14,781 nucleotides of DNA from RGIG3701 sp017403345 (GTDB lineage Bacteria > Planctomycetota > Planctomycetia > Pirellulales > Thermoguttaceae). Each line of letters opens with the position of its first letter. Positions within the stretch are counted from its first letter, which is position 1. Positions 1 through 7,241 of this stretch are shown piece by piece. Below the pieces are notes generated by a model that searched no databases, had not been told where the DNA came from, and was given only the letters and a program-made list of their open reading frames with translations. Position numbers and translations under genes: made by a program. The stretch is taken from positions 1-14,781 of the forward strand of contig JAFQOH010000221.1 of assembly GCA_017403345.1 (NCBI GenBank), in the 5' to 3' direction.

Positions 1-265
1 CAAGCATCCAGAAACCACGCGTAAGCGTCACGCTGTGCTGCGTTTCGTCATCCCACCAACCCGGCTCGTCTTCTGGACTCCCCATCGTGAACGTGCCCGG
101 AGGACACCAGCGGAAGGCGTACTCGATGCCGTCGACGGTCTTCACCATACGGGCACCGGCACCGGCCACAGTGTCTGATGTTTTCTGCTCTCCTGCATGG
201 ACCGTCAAGACACACGCGCACGTAAACAGAAACAGAAACAGGAACATAATTAGAATTCGTTTCAT
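1..265 (-). CDS. Secreted formylglycine-generating-enzyme (SUMF1/FGE-sulfatase) family protein, N-terminal part only
   Basis: The gene reads leftward and is cut by the window edge, leaving 88 codons. It starts at the ATG at 265-263, preceded by AGGAG at a good distance (ATTCAGGAGAATATCATG). A signal peptide is visible: basic MKR, then a Leu/Phe-rich hydrophobic stretch, then a small-residue site near residues 23-25 (HAG). After a short linker come FRWCPPGTFTMGSP and a DDETQHSVTLTRGFWM segment, the typical entry into the FGE-sulfatase (C-type-lectin-like) fold. Catalytic FGE members oxidise a sulfatase cysteine to formylglycine. Many secreted bacterial paralogues are of unknown role, and the catalytic cysteine region lies outside the window, so activity cannot be judged. 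Family membership is fairly sure, function is not. Confidence 0.8.
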   Translation of the reverse strand, partial: MKRILIMFLFLFLFTCACVLTVHAGEQKTSDTVAGAGARMVKTVDGIEYAFRWCPPGTFTMGSPEDEPGWWDDETQHSVTLTRGFWML

Positions 266-313
266 GATATTCTCCTGAATTTTCAAATGAAAGTTAAACA
301 CGATGAAATTTTT

Positions 314-342
314 ATGATACAGTAAAAATACGATCCTGTCAA
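314..342 (-). promoter_or_regulatory. Sigma-70-type promoter for the FGE-family gene
   Basis: Reading leftward, TTGACA (342-337) is followed after exactly 17 bases by TATCAT (319-314). This gives a leader of roughly 40 bases to the ATG at 265. The -35 and the next bases (CTTGACAGGATCG) resemble CTTGACACGATCG upstream of the miniprotein gene at 5268-5384. Confidence 0.75.
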
Positions 343-614
343 GAGGGGGAAGGCGTCATTTACCTCGAAATTTTAAAATACAGGAAAACACAGAGGCTCC
401 GGATCTTTACGCCACCGTGTTTTCCCTGATTTTTAGCTCCGATCCCAGACCGCACGTTCCCGATGCCGCCGAGCGTAAAAAAAGCGCGGAAAAATCTTTC
501 GGGGGGGGCTTTTCGAAATCTTGGATTTCTGGTATACTTGGAGAGCATTTTTTCCAGTCAGTTCGTCTGGAAGATACTTGATCCGTAAATCGTTTCATTA
601 AAGGAGTTGGCACG
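343..614. other. Intergenic region between divergent genes
   Basis: About 270 bases lie between the leftward FGE-family promoter and the rightward symporter gene. They hold a run of eight G (501-508), a likely extended -10 promoter at 530-538 and a Shine-Dalgarno AAGGAG at 601-606. No convincing gene or terminator was seen. Confidence 0.5.
530..538 (+). promoter_or_regulatory. Probable extended -10 promoter for the symporter gene
   Basis: TGGTATACT fits the extended -10 pattern TGnTATAAT. The -35 region at about 510-515 (TTTTCG) is poor, as is common with extended -10 promoters. The leader would be about 70 bases, ending in AAGGAG (601-606) eight bases before the ATG at 615. A G8 run lies just upstream of the -35 area. 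Confidence 0.45.
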
Positions 615-2201
615 ATGTACCTGATCTGGGCATTAACGTGCGTTTTTATCGTCGTAACGCTTGGCGTCGGTGTTTGGGGAATGCGTCGTTCAAAGACGCT
701 CGGCGACTTTTTCATCGGAGGCAGATCGCTTGGTCCGTGGGTCTCGGCATTCGCTTACGGCACGAGCTACTATTCCGCCGTCATGTTTATCGGCTTTGCC
801 GGTCAGCTCGGCTGGGGATTCGGTCTTGACGTCCTTTGGATCTCCTTTGGAAACACGTTCCTCGGCTGCCTGCTCGCGTGGTTCGTTCTGGGATACCGTA
901 CCCGCAGGATGACCCAAAACCTCGGCGTCATGACCATGCCGGAGTTTTTCGACCGGCGTCTGAACGCTCCATTTTTGAAGATCTTCGCCGCGATCATCAT
1001 TTTCCTCTTCCTTCTTCCGTACAGCGCAGCCGCGTTTACCGGTCTGGCGTACCTTTTCAAGGTCACGCTCGGGATCGATTTTGCGTACGCGCTGCTCGGA
1101 ATGTGTCTCGTGACGGCGCTTTACCTCATCATGGGGGGTTTTCACGCAATGTGTCTCAACGACTTCATTCAGGGGACCGTCATGCTCGTCGGCTCGCTTC
1201 TCATGGTCTGGATCATCACGGACCACGCGGGCGGTTTCCAGCAGGCGCTCTCGACCATTCAGACGAACTATCCCGTCCACCTCGGCGGCAAACTCCCGCC
1301 CTGGTACATCATTGCGGCCGCGGCGTTCATGACCTCTTTCGGCGTCTGGGGCCTCCCGCAGATGGTGCAGAAATTCTATGCCATCAAGGACGAAAAACAG
1401 ATCCTCCGCGCGGCGATCGTCACGACGGCGTTCTCGCTCATCGTGGTTTTTGCCGGGTACTTCAACGGCAGCATGATGCACATTTTCTACGCTCCTCCGA
1501 CGGTCGTTCAGACGCAGGAAGAAGCCGCTGCGTATGAGACCCGCCTCCAGAAAGAGACCGGAAAACTCGACGAAGCCGGCAAGGTCATCCCCGTCCCCGC
1601 CCCATACACGGTCAACGAAGACGGAAGCCAGAAAAAAGGCCCCAACGGTCAGCCCGTCATCGCGTATGACGAACTCGTTCCGCGTCTTCTCAAGAGTCAG
1701 CTTCCGCCGCTGCTCATGGCGATCATCGTCGTGCTGGTCCTTTCCGCAACGATGTCGACGCTTTCGTCGCTGATCCTCGTTTCCTCGAGCGCGATCGCCA
1801 TCGACCTCTACAAAGAACACGCGCACCTGGATGATTCCTCCCAGAAACCGCTCTACCTGATCCGGTTCCTGAACGGTCTGTTCATCCTCATTTCCGCGCT
1901 GATGGCACTGCTGAAATTCTCGTTCATCGTCGTCATGATGTCCCTCTCCTGGGGCGCGGTGGCCGGCGCGTTCATGGCTCCGTACCTTTACTCGCTCTAC
2001 TGGAAGCGCATGAACAAATACGGCGCGGCTGCCGGAATGGTGACGGGGCTCACGACGAACATCGTGCTCTTCATGCTCGGAGTCAACGCGACGCTCGCAG
2101 CTTCCTGTGCGATCCTGCTGCCGTTCGCAGTCATTCCGGCCGTGACGCTCTGCACGCCCGCTCCGGAAAAAGAGACCGTGGAACTCGCGTTCCAAAAGTA
2201 G
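615..2201 (+). CDS. Sodium:solute symporter (SSS family) permease
   Basis: This 528-residue polytopic inner-membrane protein is expected to couple Na+ entry to uptake of an organic solute; the substrate cannot be read from sequence. SSS hallmarks are GGRSLGPWVSAFAYGTSYYSA near residues 35-55, an NDFIQGTVMLVG segment near 180-195, and LPPLLMAIIVVLVLSATMSTLSS followed by a DLYKEH loop. About a dozen hydrophobic segments are spread over the chain. The start has AAGGAG eight bases upstream. An unusual hydrophilic, Glu/Lys/Pro-rich loop of about 58 residues (about 293-350) sits just before the YDELVPRLL segment, where PutP-like relatives have a short loop. The next gene, ettA, follows on the same strand after 104 bases with no terminator seen, so co-transcription is possible. 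The family is certain; a PutP-like subgroup is likely. Confidence 0.9.
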   Translation: MYLIWALTCVFIVVTLGVGVWGMRRSKTLGDFFIGGRSLGPWVSAFAYGTSYYSAVMFIGFAGQLGWGFGLDVLWISFGNTFLGCLLAWFVLGYRTRRMTQNLGVMTMPEFFDRRLNAPFLKIFAAIIIFLFLLPYSAAAFTGLAYLFKVTLGIDFAYALLGMCLVTALYLIMGGFHAMCLNDFIQGTVMLVGSLLMVWIITDHAGGFQQALSTIQTNYPVHLGGKLPPWYIIAAAAFMTSFGVWGLPQMVQKFYAIKDEKQILRAAIVTTAFSLIVVFAGYFNGSMMHIFYAPPTVVQTQEEAAAYETRLQKETGKLDEAGKVIPVPAPYTVNEDGSQKKGPNGQPVIAYDELVPRLLKSQLPPLLMAIIVVLVLSATMSTLSSLILVSSSAIAIDLYKEHAHLDDSSQKPLYLIRFLNGLFILISALMALLKFSFIVVMMSLSWGAVAGAFMAPYLYSLYWKRMNKYGAAAGMVTGLTTNIVLFMLGVNATLAASCAILLPFAVIPAVTLCTPAPEKETVELAFQK

Positions 2202-2305
2202 AAAACACGTAAGGAAATTTCAAGATCGGGGATCCTCACGGCTTCCGAATTTTGCGAGACGTCCGGAGTCCCACCGTTTCAAACTGAAGACAGGGGAAGA
2301 AAACC

Positions 2306-3988
<1,683 letters not shown>

Positions 3989-3999
3989 TCCTCCCCAAT

Positions 4000-4038
4000 A
4001 AAAAACACCCCGCGCAGAATGGAAATTTCTACGCGGGG
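4000..4038 (-). terminator. Intrinsic terminator of the leftward small-gene cluster
   Basis: CCCCGCG (4008-4014) pairs with CGCGGGG (4032-4038), extended inside by AGAA (4016-4019) with TTCT (4027-4030) across one mismatch. Reading leftward, the hairpin is followed by TGTTTTTTATT (4007-3997). The T-run is on the minus side only, so it mainly serves the leftward cluster. It may also block read-through from ettA, whose stop is 20 bases away. Confidence 0.8.
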
Positions 4039-4068
4039 GAACGAATAATCAGAGTTTATATTCTTTCT

Positions 4069-4200
4069 TCATTTTCGTTCCTTATCATTTGATGGCGAAT
4101 CCTTCTCTGGATCAGAATTCTGAGAATTCGTTGTATTCATCAACGCTTGAATTATTTTCGTACCTCAGACGGCAATTAAAACAGTAGAAATCGGTTCCAT
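4069..4200 (-). pseudogene. Miniprotein gene copy interrupted by an in-frame TGA
   Basis: From the ATG at 4200-4198 the frame runs 11 codons (MEPISTVLIAV), meets TGA at 4167-4165, then continues 31 codons (GTKIIQALMNTTNSQ...) to TGA at 4071-4069. Read through the TGA, it aligns with the intact 38-residue miniprotein at 5268-5384. Both have a hydrophobic start, then TKxIQxLM, then a polar Ser/Asn/Lys-rich tail; the TGA falls where the intact copy has Gly (GGC). The two share an identical 20-base start region including AAAGGAG. The likeliest reading is a paralogue disabled by a GGA-to-TGA change. It lies 18 bases after the lipoprotein stop and just before the terminator, so it would be the last member of the operon. 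An 11-residue peptide or stop-codon read-through remains possible. Confidence 0.6.
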
Positions 4201-4216
4201 ATTTCAATCTCCTTTC
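4197..4216 (-). promoter_or_regulatory. Duplicated ribosome-binding/start region, copy 1
   Basis: Reading leftward, GAAAGGAGATTGAAATATGG contains a strong Shine-Dalgarno (AAAGGAG) eight bases before ATG. The same 20 bases occur at 5381-5400 before the intact miniprotein, which shows that the two starts are paralogous and both real. Confidence 0.75.
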
Positions 4217-4218
4217 TT

Positions 4219-4710
4219 TTAATATGTTCTTCTACGAGGTTTGACGCCTTGACCATTGCAATTCATACATTTGCCGCTGCCATTGCATCCAAGGCAATCG
4301 TCACCATAAGAACATATTCTACAGCATCCATCACCACCACAGATGTGGCAAATTTCCAGCTGTTGTTTGATATCACAACACCAACGGCACAAACCGGAAG
4401 CTTGGCATTGCCAGCAGTAATTTCCGTTCGGTTGTATACCACGGCCTTGACACTGTATACATCTTTTCTGTCCATAGCACGTACCGCAAGTGCGAGGCTG
4501 CGGCTGCTGTTGAGGTCCCCAGTACTGTACCGGAACAGTATTCATAGGATCTTCATCCAGATTCACTGATTGAATGTTTGAATTACCGAAATCTTCATTG
4601 AGGTAAGTATAGCTGGAAGAATCGTCATATTCCTCACAGCCGGTCAGAGAGAGCATTCCCGCGAAAAATGTCAGGAACATCAGCATGGAATAATATTTTC
4701 TGTGTTTCAT
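4219..4710 (-). CDS. Cysteine-rich lipoprotein with four DnaJ zinc-finger-like repeats
   Basis: This 163-residue predicted lipoprotein is not matched to a named family. I chose the ATG at 4710, with GGAG (4723-4720) nine bases upstream, over the in-frame ATG at 4734. The signal peptide is MKHRKYYS, a hydrophobic core, then lipobox LTGC with lipidated C25. An acidic, Asn/Gln-rich spacer (about 26-75) leads to a domain with 18 cysteines in four CxxCxGxGxCxxC-like units: CGTCYGQKRCIQC, CWQCQASGLCRWC, CHICGGDGCCRIC and CLGCNGSGKCMNC. The chain ends GVKPRRRTY. In DnaJ such units bind two zinc ions and unfolded protein. Here they would face the periplasm or cell surface, suggesting metal binding or disulfide/chaperone work (inference). 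The signal core FFAGMLSLT is shared with the 40-residue peptide at 5503-5625. Confidence 0.8.
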   Translation of the reverse strand: MKHRKYYSMLMFLTFFAGMLSLTGCEEYDDSSSYTYLNEDFGNSNIQSVNLDEDPMNTVPVQYWGPQQQPQPRTCGTCYGQKRCIQCQGRGIQPNGNYCWQCQASGLCRWCCDIKQQLEICHICGGDGCCRICSYGDDCLGCNGSGKCMNCNGQGVKPRRRTY

Positions 4711-4765
4711 GTTATTTGTCTCCGTTAGAATCACTTTATTCTGGAATTTTACGATTGGAATATTT

Positions 4766-5167
4766 TTATTTTCTGTTGTTCATATAGGCCAACGCCTTAT
4801 TGTAAACTTCGTCGACCAGCGCCCTCTGTCTCCCCATGCCGATCAGCGAGGTGACGAACAAAGGCCAGAGAATGAACATCGAAACGCCTATCACTGCCGA
4901 CTTGTCCAGCCACTTGCCTCCAGCAGAAGTGATGTGAAGGTCAGAACCGCAGCGTTCCAGTTTCAAAGTTGCCAGAACATTCAATCCTGTAAGTGCCCCC
5001 AAAAAGGAACCAGCGCCGCCAGATTTCGTATTTCTGCACTGAAAGAGCATCGAATCTCCAAAGTCCAGTAACTGAGTTTCCCAATCATTGATCCGATATT
5101 GAGAGACCAGGTATTCTCCCAACGCTTTCATATCATTTGCACGATTGACGAATGTGTATTCTGCCAT
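4766..5167 (-). CDS. Small membrane protein of unknown function
   Basis: This 133-residue protein was not recognised. It has a soluble N-terminal half (about 1-85) with mixed charge, including MLFQCRN, a small-residue SGGAGSFLGALTG stretch and KLERCGSDLHI. One clear membrane segment follows at about 89-112 (AVIGVSMFILWPLFVTSLIG), then a short basic/amphipathic tail ending AYMNNRK. The single hydrophobic anchor close to the C-terminus and the beta-rich-looking N-terminal half could suggest a small PH-like fold, but this is a guess. The Shine-Dalgarno is weak (TGGAT). A small hairpin (5210-5230) lies upstream. The lipoprotein gene starts 55 bases downstream on the same strand, so the two are probably co-transcribed. 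Confidence 0.7.
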   Translation of the reverse strand: MAEYTFVNRANDMKALGEYLVSQYRINDWETQLLDFGDSMLFQCRNTKSGGAGSFLGALTGLNVLATLKLERCGSDLHITSAGGKWLDKSAVIGVSMFILWPLFVTSLIGMGRQRALVDEVYNKALAYMNNRK

Positions 5168-5209
5168 TGTAATTTATCCATTTTCTAGATTATCGAAAGT
5201 TTCGTTAAA

Positions 5210-5230
5210 GAAAGGGACAAAAGCCCTTTC
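5210..5230 (-). terminator. Small hairpin, possible attenuator between small genes
   Basis: GAAAGGG (5210-5216) pairs perfectly with CCCTTTC (5224-5230) around a 7-base loop. Reading leftward it is followed only by a short CTTTAAC stretch, so it would be a weak terminator or an mRNA processing/attenuation site between the 38-residue gene and the 133-residue gene. Confidence 0.35.
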
Positions 5231-5267
5231 CATTACCATGATACGCAGCTCTTAAGTGTTTGCCGCT

Positions 5268-5384
5268 TCAGGTCTTGGGCTTTTCCGACGAATTTTTTTG
5301 ACCGTTGGTAGAACCACCACTTGCCATCAAGATTTGAATTCCTTTCGTAAGGCCGACGACAACAGCAAAAGTCATTATTCCCAT
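5268..5384 (-). CDS. 38-residue membrane miniprotein
   Basis: This is a short gene with a strong start: AAAGGAG, eight bases, then ATG at 5384-5382, and TGA at 5270-5268. The protein begins MGIMTFAVVVGLTKGIQILM, a hydrophobic, probably membrane-inserted segment, followed by a polar Ser/Gly/Asn/Lys tail (ASGGSTNGQKNSSEKPKT). No family is recognised. A second copy with the same 20-base start region and the same TKxIQxLM core, broken by TGA, ends the cluster at 4069-4200; this paralogy supports real coding. An overlapping ORF in another frame (5233-5439) has neither the RBS nor the paralogue. A role as a small membrane regulator or toxin-like peptide can be imagined but nothing shows it. Confidence 0.65.
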   Translation of the reverse strand: MGIMTFAVVVGLTKGIQILMASGGSTNGQKNSSEKPKT

Positions 5385-5400
5385 ATTTCAATCTCCTTTC
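5381..5400 (-). promoter_or_regulatory. Duplicated ribosome-binding/start region, copy 2
   Basis: This stretch is identical over 20 bases to 4197-4216 and carries AAAGGAG and the ATG of the intact 38-residue gene. It decides the start and the reading frame of that gene. Confidence 0.75.
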
Positions 5401-5460
5401 AAATTTTTGCAGATCGATGTAATTGATCCTTAAAATCACGGTTAAAATGTTTTGAATACC

Positions 5461-5489
5461 CTATCAATGAAAATTTCCGATCGTGTCAA
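5461..5489 (-). promoter_or_regulatory. Possible promoter upstream of the 38-residue gene
   Basis: Reading leftward, a perfect TTGACA (5489-5484) is present, but the -10 seventeen bases on (TGATAG) is poor. The context CTTGACACGATCG matches the FGE-family promoter (CTTGACAGGATCG), which is the main reason to list it. Confidence 0.3.
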
Positions 5490-5502
5490 GACTCTCACGG
5501 TC

Positions 5503-5625
5503 TCACCAAGCCTTGACCGTTACAGACTGGACATCTGCCTGTACTGCCGCAGCCGCGGTCAGGGAGAGCATCCCGGCAAAAAACGCGATGACGATCAGCA
5601 TCAAGCAAAACTTTTCCTTTTTCAT
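5503..5625 (-). CDS. 40-residue secreted peptide
   Basis: The start is strong: AAAGGAGGAT then ATG at 5625, preferred over an upstream in-frame ATG at 5688 that lacks such a site. The sequence is a complete Sec signal peptide: MKKEK, a hydrophobic core ending FFAGMLSLT, then AAAAVQA as a type I signal-peptidase site. It leaves only a short mature part, about DVQSVTVKAW. The core FFAGMLSLT is the same as in the lipoprotein at 4219-4710, so the two signal peptides are related, but here the lipobox Gly-Cys is replaced by Ala. It may be a genuine exported micropeptide or the stub of a truncated secreted protein; the frame closes again 13 codons past the stop, with no recognisable domain. It is the first gene of the leftward cluster. 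Confidence 0.6.
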   Translation of the reverse strand: MKKEKFCLMLIVIAFFAGMLSLTAAAAVQADVQSVTVKAW

Positions 5626-5689
5626 ATTATCCTCCTTTGGGGCAAATTGAAAATTTTTTGTTTGACTCCCGTCCTGCTTTGTAAGCATA

Positions 5690-5850
5690 ACGGCGGCGAA
5701 AATAAAAATTTATGCAAATTTTTAAAAAATTTTTTTCTTGTTTGGCAAGTTAAAAATTTTTGACTGCCTCCCATTTGTCTATAATTAGAAAAAATTAATA
5801 AAAATTAATCCACTTTTTTAAAAAATTTTAAAAAATTTTTTCCAGCCAAG
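5690..5850. other. AT-rich intergenic tract with A/T-run palindromes
   Basis: The stretch is almost pure A/T with repeated runs such as AAATTTTTAAAAAATTTTTTT (about 5716-5737) and TTTTTTAAAAAATTTTAAAAA (about 5814-5834). Phased A-tracts of this kind usually bend DNA and bind nucleoid proteins. A rightward TATAAT (5780-5785) is present, but TTGACT is only 14 bases upstream and no rightward gene follows. The promoter of the leftward 40-residue peptide probably lies here, but no single site is convincing. Confidence 0.5.
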
Positions 5851-5888
5851 AAAAACAAAACGGACAGAACACCGAAGTGCCCTGCCCG
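5851..5888 (-). terminator. Intrinsic terminator of pyrBC
   Basis: Reading leftward, CGGGCAGGGCAC (5888-5877), loop TTCG, then GTGTTCTGTCCG (5872-5861) form a fully paired 12-bp stem with three G-U pairs, capped by the very stable UUCG tetraloop. TTTTGTTTTT (5860-5851) follows directly. It starts 28 bases after the pyrC stop. Confidence 0.95.
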
Positions 5889-5915
5889 CTCTGCTGAGGT
5901 AAAATACGGTCTATC

Positions 5916-7223
5916 CTATCTGCGAAGAAGTCTGATCCGGCCATTGACCAGCACGCAGACCGCACGGCCAACGAGTTCCTTGCCGAGCCACGGACTGTTT
6001 TTGCTCCGGGAACGCAGCTCTTTTTCCGTGACCGTCCACTTCAATTCCGGGTCGATCACGGCAATGTCCGCGTCCGCTCCTACAGCCATCGTTCCTTTTC
6101 CAGACGGAAGTTTGATGATCTTCGCGGGTCTGCACGCCATTTTGTCAATGAGCTGCGGCCACGTCATCCGTCCATTCTGGATCAGCTCCATATTGAGGAC
6201 CGCGAGTGCCGTTTCCAGCCCAACGATCCCGAACGGCGCAAGGTCGATCTCCCTCTGCTTCTTTTCCGCAGAATGCGGCGCGTGGTCCGTCGCGATGCAG
6301 TCGAGCGTTCCATCCAGCAGCCCCTCGATGCACGCTTCCACATCCTCCCGCGGACGCAGCGGCGGCGCCATTTTCAAATTCGTATCGAAGGAGACCAGCA
6401 GATCGTCCGTCAGCGTCAGGTGATGCGGAGTGACTTCTGCCGTCACGTTGACGCCGCGTTTTTTGGCCTCCCGGATCAGCTCGACTCCGCGTGAAGTCGA
6501 AATGTGCATCAGGTGGAGCCTCCCTTTCGTGTACTCTGCCAGCATGATCGCTCTGGCCGTCATGACGTCCTCTGCCAGCGACGGGATCCCGCGAAGCCCA
6601 AGACGCGCGGAGACTCGCCCTTCGTGCATGACGCCGCGGTTCGTGAGGTTTTTGTCCTCCGTATGGCACATGATCGGCAGGTCGAACATCTGCGCGTACT
6701 CGAACGCACGGCGAAGCAGGTCCGCGTTTTCAATGTCCGACCCGTCGTCGCTGAATCCCACGACACCCGCACGCGCCAGGTAGCCCATTTCGGAAAGCTC
6801 TTTTCCTTCGCGTTTCTTGCTGATGCACCCGATGACGAAGACGTTGCAGTGATCCGCGCGCGCGGCCTGATCCTGGATGTATTCCACATCCGCAGGCGTG
6901 TCGATCGGCGGATCCGTGTTCGGGATGCAGCAAATGGAAGTGTACCCGCCATTAAGAGCCGCGTCGCTTCCCGTGAAGATGGTCTCGCTCTCTTCAAATC
7001 CCGGCTCACGCAGGTGAGTGTGAAGATCCACGAATCCCGGCACGACGAGCTTGCCTTCCGCGTCGATCTCCCGTTCTTTCCCCGTCGGCTGCATTCCAAA
7101 GCCGGTGATCCGTCCGTTTTCGATGAGCACGTTGGTCACGCAGTCCATTCCTTGGGAGGGATCGATCACGCGTCCGTTTTTGATGAGGATGCTCTGCATC
7201 ACGCTTCCGATTTTTTCGTACAT
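5916..7223 (-). CDS. pyrC: Dihydroorotase (class I, PyrC)
   Basis: This 435-residue cytosolic zinc amidohydrolase makes dihydroorotate from carbamoyl-aspartate, step three of UMP synthesis. Metal ligands are visible in DLHTHLREPG (H68, H70; R72 binds substrate), in TAEVTPHHL, in LHLMHIST and in ATDHAPHS (D313). The MCHTEDKNL segment is also typical of the long bacterial class I form, usually about 425-430 residues. The start at 7223 is supported by GGGAGG eight bases upstream; the in-frame Met9 lacks a comparable site and would be less likely. The gene follows pyrB by 18 bases and ends before a strong terminator, so pyrBC form an operon. Class I enzymes often partner aspartate carbamoyltransferase, which fits the pairing. 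Confidence 0.95.
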   Translation of the reverse strand: MYEKIGSVMQSILIKNGRVIDPSQGMDCVTNVLIENGRITGFGMQPTGKEREIDAEGKLVVPGFVDLHTHLREPGFEESETIFTGSDAALNGGYTSICCIPNTDPPIDTPADVEYIQDQAARADHCNVFVIGCISKKREGKELSEMGYLARAGVVGFSDDGSDIENADLLRRAFEYAQMFDLPIMCHTEDKNLTNRGVMHEGRVSARLGLRGIPSLAEDVMTARAIMLAEYTKGRLHLMHISTSRGVELIREAKKRGVNVTAEVTPHHLTLTDDLLVSFDTNLKMAPPLRPREDVEACIEGLLDGTLDCIATDHAPHSAEKKQREIDLAPFGIVGLETALAVLNMELIQNGRMTWPQLIDKMACRPAKIIKLPSGKGTMAVGADADIAVIDPELKWTVTEKELRSRSKNSPWLGKELVGRAVCVLVNGRIRLLRR

Positions 7224-7241
7224 TTCACACCTCCCGCACTT

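Noticed and set aside
690..2195. Long antisense ORF (501 codons) opposite the symporter
   Set aside because: Composition is Arg/Glu/Asp/His-rich nonsense typical of the complement of a GC-rich gene. There is no RBS and no domain, and the plus strand encodes a clear transporter.
4165..4167. TGA in the miniprotein copy read as selenocysteine or as reassigned glycine
   Set aside because: Other genes in the window (pyrB, recR, dnaX, ettA) end in TGA, so the code is standard. The aligned residue is Gly rather than Cys, and no clear selenocysteine hairpin was seen. A broken copy is simpler.
5233..5439. 68-codon leftward ORF overlapping the 38-residue gene
   Set aside because: It lacks a Shine-Dalgarno at its start. 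The strong AAAGGAG and the paralogue at 4069-4200 both select the other frame.
5760..5785. Rightward promoter TTGACT/TATAAT in the AT-rich tract
   Set aside because: The spacer is only 14 bases and no rightward gene follows; the next genes are leftward pyrC and pyrB.
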